DNA of 64,000 bases from Trema orientale (GCA_002914845.1 JXTC01000006.1:1921845-1985844); one strand, 5' to 3'. Positions 1 through 13,239 are shown, counted from the first letter of the stretch. Program-made: numbers and translations. Notes: a model not told the origin generated them from the sequence alone.

Positions 1-1116
1 ATTTTCATTTCAAAAAAAAAAAAAAAAAATCACCCCACATATTTAGTTATGAGATTTTATTTGTAATACAAATGTATTATGTAAAGGGATACATATTTAT
101 AAATTTTAGATCATTTTTGTTTTCTTCTCTTAGTTTGTAAATTTTATGAAGTAATTGAGTTTTCTATCTCTAATTTAGAAGGTATTTTAAATAAAAATTG
201 CACTCGTTATTCTATAAATGAGAAAACAATGATCCTATTATATCAAATAGAGTAAGAATTACTTTTATATATCTTATTACAACTACAAAGTTAAGAAAAC
301 TAACTAAGACTTATAGAAATGTGACCAAATTTTGAGCCCAATTTCAGTAAATGTCCCTTTGTCAAATGTTATAACAAAATGTCCGGTATATATGCTTATA
401 TACCAAGTGTAAAATTTTATATACCTAGTATAAAAAATTATATACCCAGTGCATTTCAGTACAGTAACTAAAATTAGTAGATATGTGTATCTACCAAGTG
501 TAAAAATATATAAACCTAGACATTTAGCTATAAAATTTTAAAAGTGGACATCTACTTAATCAAATTTAAAATTTTGGTCATCCACCTAAATTTCCCAAAC
601 TAATTTTAGATTAGAATTTAGATATTTGATATTAAACTTTAGAAAAATATATAAGCAAATTAAATTTTATTGAATTTTTATTTAAGCTAACTTAAAATTT
701 TGATCTCTATGTTTGCTCTCCTTGAAATATTTTTCTGGCTTCACCACTGGTTGGTGGCTCTTCACTCACATTTCATGTCTGCAAATATTTAATTATCATT
801 TTGTTTAGCTTCTATCTCTATTTTCTTTTGTCTTGCGTCTTTTTGGAATTATATTATAATTTTTTTGTATTTTCTCTTCTTATTAATTAATTTCTCAGGT
901 TTAGCATAGGATAGTAACAAGTAGGTACTAATTTAGTTAGGATATTTTGTCTTTTCCTATTACGAGTGATCACCTGACTAGCTCTATATAAGAAAAATAA
1001 AAAAAGGAAAACAATTTTCTTATTCTTATTCTCAATAGAATTTATCATAGATTAGTAAACATGGCTTAATTAGTCTTTAACTACAATAGACAATAGCACA
1101 TTTTAGATAGGTTATC
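1..1116. other. AT-rich intergenic DNA, no gene seen
   Basis: No coding potential is visible on either strand. The only structure is a loose microrepeat around 385-525, where short units resembling TATATACCAAGTGTAAAA recur about four times with mismatches. It is probably decayed repeat DNA. Confidence 0.5.
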
Positions 1117-1478
1117 TGAAGAAAAAAAAAAAAAACTCTGAAGTATAACATTTCTACAAATTTAACCAGGTTTTTTGACTTATACAAAATTATATATTTA
1201 CATTTCAAATCTCTATAAATTCGTACATGATGTATATAAAATTGACTAAGAAATTTCTCACTAAACATGAAATCTGAATTGAGAATATCTTATTTCTACT
1301 GACTAATACAAAAAATTTATTGAAAATAATTTAAAATAGTTAGAACAAATAACCCAATTTGTACATAGAAGTACAAATTTGCATAAATTTAAAATATGAT
1401 GTATAATTTTACACAAACTAAAAGATAGTTAAAATTACGGAAATGATATATTTCAGGTATCTTTTTACAGTTATCTCT
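1117..1478. repeat. Small inverted-repeat element, family A copy 1
   Basis: The two ends are imperfect inverted repeats of each other: an outer part like GATAACTGCAAAAA, then a part like GAAGTATGACATTTCTGC. The interior is AT-rich and non-coding. The same layout occurs at about 45.59 and 55.83 kb, so this is a dispersed non-autonomous element (MITE-like). Ends are approximate and no clear target-site duplication was recognised. Confidence 0.55.
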
Positions 1479-2724
1479 TTATATATGGTATGAATGTCAT
1501 TAAGTACGTAAGTCATTTATTTATTTTTATTTTTTTTACTAAGAATGTAAGTCCTTTTTTCATTAATTAGAAAAGAAAGTATGCCCTTTTTGTGTTTTAG
1601 ATATTGATTACCGGTAATATTATACCAGAAAGCATATCTTCCCGAAGGATGTATAATCCTAGTTTCGATCCAAATATCAGATCTACCATTCCAAACGCGC
1701 TTTTTTTTCGAGTTTAAAACAAAGAAAGTCATAAACACGGGAAAAGGAAATGTACCTATAATTGCTGTTATTGTTGATATTCCTTTGACTCTCCTACTCA
1801 ATAAAAAGAAGAAAATATTTAGCAAAAGAAAATAAAACAAAAGGAAGAAATATATAATAGAATACATTAAAAAAAAATCAACTAGCTTGCAAGCAGCCAG
1901 CTCCAATCAGATGGCAAATACTACTATATACACTGTCCATATCTAAGTGAAAAATATACGAAAAGGATCCACACCACGAGATCCATTACAAACCATTATA
2001 GATTCAAATCTAGATGGACTAAAATAACAACAATAAATAATGAACTATACACCACTACAGAAAAAAAAAAAAAAAAACTAAAAAAACTAAAAATTATACA
2101 AACTACCGCAAATCAAAATCTGAGTGTGATCCAGATCTAGGCCAAAGATTACTTTCCCAAATACGAGGATTATTTGACAATAAAATTAAAAATACAAAAA
2201 AAAACTGAGAAAATCCATACCAGATAGACGGAATACCCCATCCCTGTAAGGGAGGCACCTATTAGCGGAGGACATGAGGAGGAGTTGGGAGAGGAGAAAC
2301 GGCCACTAACGGAAGAAAGTAGCAGACTCAGTTTTAGAGATAAGGAGAGCTTCTTTCTCTAAAACTGGTGTTGATTTAGCTTCTGCCTATATTATTATTG
2401 CTATCTATTTTTCTTACTTACAAAGGGTGTTTTGATCTTATTATTAAGCATTATTTTGTTATACAAATACCATCCACCTACTCATTTTATGTTAATATTG
2501 TAAATTAGAGCTCATTTTAAATTTTAGCATGTTCTATTCTTTGAATTATATATTTGAAATAAAGAATAGAATATGTTAAATTTTGAATACCGTTGGAAAC
2601 CATTTTTTTGCCCAAATATTAAATTCTAATATTAATATGTGATATAACATGTCCATTAGAGATACTCCAAGACGAGCTAGGTCGTTCAACTAGTTCTTTT
2701 GAGTTATTTTTCATTGAGTTGATA
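1479..2724. other. Intergenic DNA with possible retroposon debris
   Basis: No convincing gene. Poly(A/T) tracts occur near 2,060 and 2,200, and the 2,220-2,370 part is richer in G and A, with a short imperfect hairpin at about 2,320-2,365 (TTTTAGAGA pairing with TCTCTAAAA). On the minus strand the block loosely resembles the untranslated part of a plant LINE, but no reverse transcriptase or RNase H can be read. The open frame at 1,517-1,906 has no recognisable domain. Confidence 0.3.
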
Positions 2725-3256
2725 GCAGTAATGGCCCTCGAATTATACTCATTGTATAATTAATACTTTCAAGTTACATAATAATAGTCCTGAATTATAT
2801 AATTATTATAGTAATGGCTATTTTGTCATAAACTGTTAGCTTTTTAAACAATAAAATAGTCATGGGCAAAGCTTATAATAGGGTATTACTTACTAATACG
2901 AGCCAAACTTTTGTGCTCAGCCATAACTACTAAATTATATACTTTGTACCTGGTTTATTTTTGTTAAATATTAGTTTATTTTTGTTAAATATTAACAGTT
3001 TGTGAAAAAAATTATTCATTACTGCAATAATTGTATAAGTCTTAGAAGTCTATTGTGTAAATTAAAAATTCAAAGTCTCATTCTTGACCATAGTTATCAA
3101 ACTGTGTGCTTTGTAATGACTTATTTTGATTAAATATTTAACAGTTTGTGATAAAATGATCATTATTCCAATAATCACATAATTCAAGGGTCATACTATG
3201 TAAATCAAAATTTAAGGGCCAAAATGATATAATAATATAATTCAAGGGCAATAATC
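2725..3256. repeat. Foldback (MITE-like) element of about 530 bp
   Basis: The left end (AATGGCCCTCGAATTATA) is matched in inverted orientation by the right end (ATAATTCAAGGGCAATAAT). Inner segments also pair, for example CATAAACTGTTAG on the left with AACAGTTTGTG on the right at about 3,150. Nothing codes. It is read as a non-autonomous TIR element with long degenerate arms; the exact ends and target duplication are not fixed. Confidence 0.6.
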
Positions 3257-3502
3257 CATTTTTATTAGAAAAGGACAGAAGAACTTTTTTTTTTTTTCTT
3301 TCATGATTTTAGCAATGTTATTGGGTATTGGTAGTACCCATCACACACCACATGATATGTAGTTATGTTACTAGGTGATTATAATTAATAAATTGGGTCT
3401 CACATGAGTATTCTCTCACTTGAAATGTAATTATAATTTGCTAGCAACAAATTGTCACATCTGTTGAGCAATGGGCATCAATGTACTTCTTGGCATTATT
3501 CT

Positions 3503-4392
3503 TTGAGAAATTATTACTAAAATACCCTATGTTTTAAACAAATGTGAAAAAAAAAACTTTGTGTATTTGGAAATTCAAAATAAGTACTATCTATTTAAGA
3601 GAAATTATCAATAAAATATTCTCTATTTTAAAAAGTGTAGAAAAAAAACTCGTATATTGTTAAACTTTCAAAATAAATACATCTATTTGAATTATTATAT
3701 CATTTGTTACCTTTAAGTGGACAAAGACTTCAAAGCAATTAATTAAATTAATATTTTACCTTTTATTATATTATTTTAAGGTACACATCATACTTGAAAA
3801 ATGAAGCGAGAGAAAATACATATGGTCTAAAACTTTTTTTAAAAAAAAAAAATACATCTTTCCTCCGTAGTTGCTACTTTTGACAGAAAATAAATTTTTG
3901 TCATTTTCAAATTTTTTTGAAAATTTTAGAATTTTTTCTGGATTTGTGCAACAACTTCGGAGGGAAATTTTTTTTTCGTCACTTTCAAAATTTCTGAAAA
4001 TTTAGTTTTTTTTTTCTTTGTAAAACTTGTGTTGCAACTATGGAGAGAAGAATTTTTTTTTAAAGAAGTTTTAGGCTATGTCTATTGTGTCTTCCTTCAT
4101 TATTAAGTGTAGTGTGTGTCTTAAAATAATATAATAAAAGATAAAATATAATTCTACTATTTTTTTAAGCCTTCGACAAATCCAAAATAACAAATGATAT
4201 GATAATTTAAATAGAAAATATTTATTTTAAATTTTCAATAATACAAGATATTTTCATATTTTTTTAAATATATGATATTTTAGTGATAATTTTTCTTATA
4301 TTAAGGTACTTATTTTAAATTTTCAAGAACATATAAATTTTTTTTTTACACTTTTTTAAATTAGAGAATATTTTAGTAATAATTTCCCTTAT
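3503..4392. repeat. Long-armed foldback element with repeated end units
   Basis: The left end reads GAGAAATTATTACTAAAATA and the right end, reverse-complemented, reads GGGAAATTATTACTAAAATA. Pairing continues for about 300 bp per arm. Each arm holds two related end-type units (left at about 3,506-3,590 and 3,599-3,680), and the centre (about 3,860-4,050) has its own small inverted repeat around GTAGTTGC / GCAACAACTTCGGAGG. No protein is encoded. The likely type is a non-autonomous Mutator-like or similar foldback element, by inference. Confidence 0.65.
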
Positions 4393-4479
4393 TTTGTTTT
4401 TTTAGTTTATTAAATTTTCGTGTATTTTTGTATTTTAATTGTTTTTTTCGAAAACAGTCTTGTCTGTTTTAGAGCGGGA

Positions 4480-4870
4480 AATCGGTGTCAGAGCATTTTT
4501 CTAAGTTTCTGTATTCAGGTGGGCGGGTCCCCATTTAGGCGGGTCCCACACCTGGTCCCCACAATACCCTTTCCTCCCGTGACTTTTTTTTTTCCCTTTC
4601 CTCCCTATCTAAACTACCCTGCCAGTCTTCGGACACGCGTCCTAACCAGGGTGGAGCGTGTGTGCCACCAGGAGAAAGAGAGAGTAGGACTAGGAGCTGG
4701 AGATGGTACGAGAGAGAGATTTGGGGCGTGGTGTAAGGGTGGGGCCCAGAAGGGTACCTTCGACCGTGCGCAAAAAAGTCCACGACTGCCAAGGAATTTT
4801 GTCACCGTAGGTGGGCCCCACACGGTTTTGTACTTTGTCTACTAGCTACTGCCCCCCCTAGACTCCGACT
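4480..4870. other. GC-rich island between two elements
   Basis: This 390-bp stretch is conspicuously GC-rich in AT-rich surroundings and carries repeated GGCGGGTCCC- and TGGGCCCCAC-like words. Open frames on both strands are a by-product of base composition; none has a recognisable domain. It lies between the foldback element at 3.5-4.4 kb and the element at 4.93-5.55 kb. It could be a captured gene or promoter fragment; the origin is not determined. Confidence 0.4.
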
Positions 4871-4926
4871 ACTAGCTAAGCTCATGCCCTCCTTGCTTTT
4901 ACATGCTCATCTTTTGTACCCGAACC

Positions 4927-5553
4927 TAAGGTGCTCAAAATTCGTTCCAAACCGATTGACCCGACTGATCAAACCCCATCTAATTACAAAAAATTGGATA
5001 TCCAATTATAATCGGATTGGATTAGATTCTAAAAATTGGATTTGAATTGGATTAGTTCGGTTGGCGGATCTCATAATAAAAATCCAATTAGAACCGAATC
5101 AATCCAATTTATATTAAATAAATTAAAAAAATAAATATATTCAAGTATTTTTTAATTTTGGGTTTATGTATATCTTAATATAGACATTATTTCACTAAAT
5201 TAAATGAAAATTATATCTCAACTAAGTAGTATATTCATCTCTTTCTCTCATTTACTACCTCTCATTAGAAAGTAAATTGGAAAAAGGCCAAGAGTTTGAG
5301 ATTCTAGAGTTTTATTATGTTATATAGATTTTGATTTTTATTCTTTTAATTTGAAATATATTAGAAAAAAATGTTCAAAAAATTTTGCTCATAATCGATT
5401 AAAAAAACCGATCCAATCCAATTACTAGTTGGATTGGATTGGATCGGTTTTTATAGGTAAATTAGATTGGATAGTAATTTTCTAAAACCGACCTATAATT
5501 GGATTGGATGGAATATGGCTAAAAAAGGTTGGATTCCAACCGATGAACACCCA
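4927..5553. mobile_element. Non-autonomous DNA element with 10-bp flanking duplication
   Basis: The element is bounded by TACCCGAACC at 4,917-4,926 and again at 5,554-5,563, which fits a target-site duplication. Its ends are imperfect inverted repeats (TAAGGTGCTCA and GATGAACACCCA). The interior holds many copies of ATTGGATT / AATCCAAT in both orientations, a subterminal-repeat pattern typical of transposase-binding arrays in hAT-like and related plant elements. It has no coding capacity, so it would depend on a transposase from elsewhere. Confidence 0.65.
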
Positions 5554-5563
5554 TACCCGAACC

Positions 5564-8500
5564 AGACTATGCTGCTCCACGACCCGACCCATATGTTTAT
5601 ATATGTATAAATATATAACCTTGTATATAATCCCTTTTTGGGCATAAGAACAAAAATGAAAATTATATGACCTCTGGTATTGGAATACTTTTAAACTTTT
5701 TTTTTGGGAGGTTGGGGTAACCGGAAAAGAAAGAAAAATTGTCAAATTATTTTTTCCACACGCTATAAAAATAAACTATAGATGGTGTTTAGAACAATTT
5801 GTGACAAAAATTTATTTAGTTTAATTTTAGTTGATTTTAAGTTGAGAAATAATTGTCTCAGCGAATATGAACATGACTAATTAGAATTAAATTATTTTGT
5901 TTATCTAATTGGCTGTATAGCCTGTATTGTCCTATTTATAAAATGGAAGAAAACAAGTACTTCAAAAACCATACATATGTGATTCGAATAATACTAGGTA
6001 TCCCAAAATTTGTATTAAATTTTTAATACTAACATATATAGTATGTGAATTGGAATTCCTTAATTGGTGAATACGATTAATTTATTTATGATAAGTTCTA
6101 ATATACCAATTGAATGATGTCAACTCATATGCTATATATGTTGATATTAAAAATTTGGTAATAATATTGACACAATTAGCATCATCTTATTTGATTCTTT
6201 GATGTGTAGAGTTCACTAAACTGTTTTATATCATGATAATATAATAAGTCGATATTTAAATCTATATTTCAAGTAAATTATTAAATGATTTTTTAATATT
6301 TTCATCCCATCATTTAATACAAATTTTTAGATAAAAAATTGAGTGTTCTTGTGTTGCTAAATAAATTAATTATATTCACTAATTGAATAATGACATTTCA
6401 CATGTTATATGTGTTGGTATTAAAAATTTAGTATAAATTTTGAGATGCCTAGAATTATATATATATATTGCTTAAAAAATAACAAGGGGACTATTTTTCA
6501 GCTCTCTTTACATAGAAACAAGGGAGTGTTTGAAAGTAGGGTATGAGACATTTTGAAACACTCTTATATGCCCCCACATTGAATGGCGTATTAGCCTTCA
6601 AACAGCAATATTTTTAGATTTATGTGATATATAATAAGGTTATAAGGTTAAGGTTAAGCTCGGGTGGTTGATCAGTCCACTCTGCTGTTTACTTTGTAAG
6701 CATTAGCATTGCTTTTGAATTTCACTACAATAAAAGCCACCGGGAATTGTGGCACAAAGCATGGACGTATCTCTCTTTTAATCTCTGTGTATCATGAAAA
6801 CGAAAATGACATCGAATCCAAGTTTTCGTGGTCTAAGATTTATTCCTGGTCATTATACTATACTTTAATCACAATAGCACATATGGTATTATACTTTAAT
6901 TAATTACGTAACATTAATTTGTAGTTTAATAATCAAGTGACACTCTAATACAATTGGTACTCGGTATAAGTTTGTCTAACAAGAATATGTCTTCATCTAT
7001 TGATATGACAATTTTCATTTTTTACTCGACAATATCAAACACTAGGTGTTCCCACTTGATAAACTAGATATATAGCCATAAAATATGTACAACTTGGTAA
7101 AAATAAACTTTCTATACGAACTTAGCAACTCTTTTAAAGAACAACAAATTCTCATCTCTAAGTTGATCTTTGGTCAATAAATTCCCAAATATTCATTCTA
7201 TTAGGAAAAATGCAACGAAAATGTGTTTCGTTAAGTTTGAGGGAAAAAGAACTTGATAATCGTGTTCTCCATCATGATTATCTCACATGATTATGTATAA
7301 TCATCTAATAGATCATAATTAATTACCATATTAGTCTTAAATTTCGGAGTCGGTGCCATCCAAATCCGGAGAGTGTTTGTCACACTTGGTCAAATAGAAC
7401 AACTCTTAAGGAGAAGCAAAGGATACTAATTCTTGGTTTGGATTTTTATATGGATATTAACAAATTAAGGCATGCATAATATATCAATTAATTTTCATGC
7501 TTTGACTAGCTAGCCCTCTTTCAAGGGATTTATATATCATATCGGATACTACTGACATAATTAGCTCAAAATATATATCACAATCACAGAAAACAATTTA
7601 AAAGTTGCTTAAAGCCACGTACTGTGTATAATACAACGAATTTCGTTAATATGTAAGCAACCAGGCAATGACAGCAATCAGCATCAACCAAAAAATAAAA
7701 AAATCCTGGGTTTCCTCCACATCATCCCCGATGGACGTAGCAAAATTCGAGTGTTCATTTTCGGCCTTTTTTTTTTGGGAGCCAAGAAGAGAATAATCCT
7801 AATACGACAGTGAAAATTCATGTCGTTAGTCAAATCTGTCTATATATAATTTGGGTAGCAACACATTATTGTACATTTATCTCAGATGTCTCATTAATTT
7901 GATCACTCCAGAACATTTAATTTTGTCTAAACAATTTATCTACTTTTTAACCAAAAATTATAACTTCCAATTCACATACCATATTTGCATAATATAAGTT
8001 TATCAATGTCAGATTGTGTGGTATATAGACTCATATAATCAAACGGTTCAAAACATTTTCGCCAACCTATAGGATCTTCTTTCGCACCCTACCCAAATAT
8101 TTGCCATCTATTTATGGTTGTCAAATGAATTAAGTGATCAAAGTTAAAAATAACTTTATCATCTTATGCAATGTTGCACCATTTCCCCCACTATTATTAT
8201 CATTCTCAGTCTTCTCCCTTTGTTAAATCCCTAAACCAACTAGAGAATCAACTTTTGATTTATTTATTTTTTTTAAGAAAAACACATATATGAAAAGAAA
8301 TTAAGAATTGCACAAAGCCATCACGAGTTCATCAATTTTGTTTATAAATCTCTTTTTTTTTTTTTTTTTTTTAAAGAAAGTAATGATGGGTTACAAATCT
8401 TCTTTTTTTAAGGTTAGAAGCATATATAATAATTCAACTCACAAAATTTAATTCTCAGCTAAAAAGGAAAGAAAAGCTCACAAAAGTAAAGTCATAGAAT

Positions 8501-11047
8501 TGAATGCGGTTGGTTCATAATGTCAAAGGTAGATAGAGGTGACAGATCTTTCTCTTGGAACGTTCAAACAAGCTTCTTGAAGGTGCAAAATCATATTCAA
8601 AGACAATGTTTTCAATTTTCACAGAGAATTGGAGAAAACAAACTACCCAATATTTTCTTCTCTCTCTGTCTCTCTTTTTTCTCCCTATTTTTTCCTTTAA
8701 TAATGAAGATAAAGATACCTTGCTTTCCCCCAATTTGTCTATTATAATCAATCTTCTTTGATTATTAAAATAAATAAAAACCATGTGCATCAACTTCCGT
8801 AATAGTAGGACACTCATTATTCATTTAAGAAAATTGCACTAACTGATGTGATCGTACATCTTATTTTTATTTTAAAGTAGAATCGCTATTTAAAATTAAT
8901 CACGCTATTTAAAATTATGTAAGCGAAAATTATATAATATTTTGTGCAAAATTTCAAATTTCAAATTTCAAGAAAAAAAAAAAAAGAGTGTATTAACATT
9001 ACTCTTATTAAATATTTTCAACAAATACACGTAAAAATTTTGTACCTCCCTTTTCACTTATGATAAGATTTGCAGCAAGATTACGTTGTTGCTTTATTTT
9101 TGTCGGAAGATCTTTCAGAATTTTTTTTTCTTAAAATGTAATATAAACTATTAGTATTATTATTATAGTAGCATATAATCTAGCTTGCTACTTTTGCTAG
9201 ATTATAATGCTCGGCCATATTTCATTCCTGATGAAAAATTATTATATTATGAGTCCAGCTAAGGTAATTGATTTCTTCTCTGATTAGCTAAAAGTTGTTT
9301 GGCATCTTCACCATAAAACATCAAATCAGCTAACATTCTTGTGAACAAAAGTTAGAAAAATCCAAGCACTATTGGGCTCTCTATATATGCTAAGCTATGA
9401 ATAGTCCTATTACTCCAAACAAAATGCATAAAAACAAACAACTTTTTCCCAAGTAAGGTACGAGATATAAAAGAGGTTTAACTCGACATTATTGTCCTTC
9501 AGCAAACATAAAAATAAAAAAAATAAAAAAAAAGAAAAAATTGTTTCATGAAATCCTGTTTCTCACATGGAAGAATAAACGTTTATATATATTCGTTTAG
9601 TTGGTCAAACCTCCTTTGTATGTAACATGTCATGCGTTGATTGTAAGTTACACCAAATATATTACATACACATCAGAGAAAAATTCCTAATAATACTCAT
9701 CGAGAAAGTTATTCAGGTAATAATATGCAAATAATAGGATTAACGCGTAGAAATTAAAGAGTAGATATTGGCCTTGGCGCCTTGCCAAGGTACAAAAATG
9801 ATTTTTTTTTTTTTTTTTCTGCTTTTAAAGGTTTAAACTTTCATAATTTTATTTTTATTTTTTCATTATGATTATCGTTTTATAAGAGGATGAGCCATTG
9901 ATCATTAAACCTCAGCAATGAGACTAAACCTGCAACTATTTGAACTCTTTAATAAGCACCCCGGTCCATTTATATGTGTAATTAAATTTTAACCCCTAAA
10001 GTACTGCTTCGTATCAAGACCCTATGAAAACGTTATTAGTTGCATCAGCTTTGGATAGAAGCACACAGCCACACACTGTTATTGAAAAATGAAAATACAT
10101 AGGTTACTTTTTTTTTTTGATGAAAGAAATACATAGGTTACTTAAATTCAATAAAGTCTGATTTATAGTTGAGTTCTTACAAGCTCTATGTACATATCAA
10201 CCTTCTAATGAAATATCGTAACATGTTCAACTTCAACTCAGGTCAAACACCTAGCCTAAGCTACCAATACAAATCATAGTGATGTTTGTCTCTTTCTAGA
10301 TAATAAAAGCAAAAAAGCCAACTGTAGCAATGTGTACTTTAAACTTACACATTATGAATATATAATTTTCTCTCACTATGATAAAGGTTGTGATTTTCCG
10401 GTGGTATTTAACACCAGGACAGTTTCATAAAATTAAAGTTACAAGAAAACAAAGGCTTTTTCAGGAACCCAACTTTCAAATTTCCATTTTCTATCATATT
10501 TGTTAGCAAGCTTCATGAAAAACACAGGATTTTTTCTTTTTTCCCTTTCTTCCGATTTCCTCTTGGAATTGTGTGGAAGTAAAACACTATGAGGATTTTT
10601 TATGTACTGTTACTGCGATGAAGCAACTTGGGAAAAAAATAACATGAAAAGAGCTTCGACTGCAAGGATCATGAAGGCCGAACAGATTGCCAGAAATCAT
10701 CTCTTAAACCTAAAACGATGCAAGAAATCAGACATGATGGTAGATAAGTTCACAATTGAGATTGCAAACTTTCATGTCTTTTTGGAATTAATAAGAAAAT
10801 ATTCTTGAGATGAACTAAGATATATATAAATATTTCACATTTACAGAACAACACAGTTAGCCAACAACTTCAAAGCAAATATACCTAAGTTAACCTATTT
10901 GACAGTTTAAGTTTGCTATATGATCGTATACTTACGGTGCAAGTATACCTCACTAACATAACAACATAACCATGCAAGTTGAAGACTATACATCCGATCA
11001 TACTCGTAAATGGCAGAGTTAATTTACTGATAGCCCCTAGAGGAAGG
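5564..11047. other. Intergenic DNA, no gene recognised
   Basis: About 5.5 kb of AT-rich sequence with homopolymer tracts (for example poly-T near 8,350-8,372 and 9,800-9,818) and short open frames that show no domain or codon bias. The end nearest the RING-CH gene should hold its 3' untranslated region. I see no tRNA, rRNA or transposon domain here. Confidence 0.5.
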
Positions 11048-12987
11048 TCATACCTGTCTTCTCCTTCGGCTTTGTATGATAAACCATGAGCGAGCCATCA
11101 CATAGCATGGAAAAAGAAAACCAGCAATTTGAAGAAGTGAAACCTGAAACTGATAAGAAAGTTCAATTTAGTCAAACCGGCAATTCGTACAATTGATTCT
11201 TTGTTCGTAAGAAAAGAAAACAGTCTAAATGTTGCTTCTCGATAATTTGTCAATTCTATCAAAAGTTCAAGTTTATAGAAGGTGAGGCCGACATCAATTT
11301 TTATTTACTAATACCTTACTTTATTTATCTAATGTCAGTCAACGTGCATGAACTGAAAATTTTTTCTAACAAGAAAAACAAAAAATTGTTGTGAGACATA
11401 CATTAAAGGGGGATGATTCCTGCATCACTCCAGCCAATCTTGTTATCATTAAAGCTTGCCGTATCAGCAAAACTATGAGCAACTGAATATATAACTCAAA
11501 TACATTAGCTTCAAAAGGCCGAATAAAAACCAAGTAAAAAGCTAAACTTTGGGATTTTGCTTGTTTGCTTACAGTGATAACAGCAACAGAGCACAGACAA
11601 ACAAGGCCACCAGAATTTGCATCTGTGTAATCCTCATACTCAGATTGCAGCAAATGATGTTCAGCAGCAGCTAGAGCTAAAAGATGAGAATCACGGAGAT
11701 CAAGATGGGATCCCCATTGCCTGAAGGAAAGACCAATTTCTATTAGATTAGTACATATGTTGACGTCTAATGAGCTATCCACGAATCGGATACACAGACG
11801 AATTAGCAAAATAAACACCTGAAATCTATGGGTTCTTTCATTAATCCATAATGAAAAAGGTCGTAAAGGAAAAAGGTTTGGAGAGGAATAAGAAGAATAA
11901 AAAATTGAGCTATCTCTCCCTTATTTCGCTCCCTTATTTCACTAATAAAATAAGGGGTTCAACAAAATTTGTGTCCTAAATGTGTAAATAAAGACACGAA
12001 AGGATGAAAAGACAAAATAATTCTCTTATGCTCATTCCCATCATTGCCCATTACGGATTAGTAAACATCGCCTAATACATGATTTCTTAACTAAACACTG
12101 CATATACAATGTTCACATCCACAAGCAAAGAATGTCCCTTATAAATTTGCTAAGAGATACTAACAGACTTTTATGTAATGTGTATGATTTTGTAGTACAC
12201 TTCAAAATCAAAGAGTACACTGTTCATATCTGAGTGATGAAGCCTTTTGTTACTTACCTGATATCAATTGCCATTACATCACTGCTTCTAGCTGGGGGTA
12301 GAGAATAATTTGGTGAAAATACCTATTTCAATTCACACAACAGTAATAAAGAAACAAAAAATTAAAAAGGTAAATGCAGCCATTACATAGGTATCCCAAA
12401 TTAAAGACACAAAAATTTGGTAAAGAATACTAACCTGGTTGCATATTTCACAAGTTATATCACCTTTTTTATTACACCACCTCTGTATACACTTCCTATG
12501 AGCAAACTACATACCACATTTTGGAACATTTGAGACAAAAATAGAATCAATAAAAACCCAGTGAAACCCATCAAGCTAAAACCACCCAAAATAACAAAAA
12601 GTTGGATTGAAAAACAAAAGAGAATGAAACTTTATAGCAAAAATAACAAGAAAAGGTGGAACTTTTATAAGATGAAAACCCCAAAAACGAAAAGACCTTA
12701 AGAGTGCCATTACAGGCACAAGGAGCCTCCATTGAGTAGACCTGGTCTTCTTCCTGGCACACTCTACACTCCACAATCTCAGTAGCCATGTTTGAAGAAC
12801 ACTCTCCTCCTCTACAGCTACTACGGTTGGTCTTTCCCAGAGAGACATCTCCTGACCCAGTTGGGGTTGACTCACCGTTAAAGGTGGATGGTCTCTCAGT
12901 CTCCCTACTTCTTTCTCCATTGTTAACTGACTCAAAGTAGGTTGACCCAATTATTCGATCCACACACACCATCAAGTCATCCACCAT
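11048..12987 (-). CDS. RING-CH (MARCH-type) membrane E3 ubiquitin ligase, 6 coding exons
   Basis: The predicted protein has about 250 residues. Coding exons on the minus strand are 12,697-12,987, 12,435-12,506, 12,258-12,322, 11,573-11,720, 11,402-11,482 and 11,054-11,143 (or to 11,149, adding two residues); all have GT-AG borders and matching phase. A complete C4HC3 RING-CH finger spans residues 74-119: C74, C77, C90, C92, H100, C103, C116, C119. Two hydrophobic segments follow (roughly residues 180-200 and the last exon, ending in a basic SRRRRQ tail), so the protein is probably anchored in an endomembrane. This family transfers ubiquitin from an E2 to membrane or nearby substrates. The start is the first ATG, and leader-like CT-rich DNA lies upstream. 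The last exon can be read through its donor site to a stop at once (QV then stop). The specific substrate and the closest named homologue are not known to me. Confidence 0.85.
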
Positions 12988-13110
12988 TTTTTTGCTCTAA
13001 GTCTGTTCCTCTTCTTCTTCTTCTTCTACTACTTTTTCTCTAAGAACGAGGAGGAAAACAGGGAGAGAGAGAGGGTTTGTTGGTGTCTTTTAAAAGGTGG
13101 GAGCTCTGTC
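12988..13110 (-). promoter_or_regulatory. Leader/promoter-proximal region of the RING-CH gene
   Basis: On the minus strand this is a purine-rich leader with a GAA-type run at about 13,010-13,028 and a GAGA-type run at 13,060-13,072. Such runs are common in plant 5' leaders. No TATA box was assigned with confidence. Confidence 0.35.
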
Positions 13111-13239
13111 ATGGCAGAATTTACGAAACAGACCTCGTATCATTCTTTTCGACCAAACTAACCCTCAAATTATAAGTTTGTTCCTCATTATATCTCTAAC
13201 GACACGTCGTATTTTGCCACTAAACAAAAGTACAAAGAA

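Noticed and set aside
4420..4845. Open frames on both strands in the GC-rich block
   Set aside because: Length is explained by low stop density in GC-rich DNA; both strands are open at once and no domain or splice context is seen.
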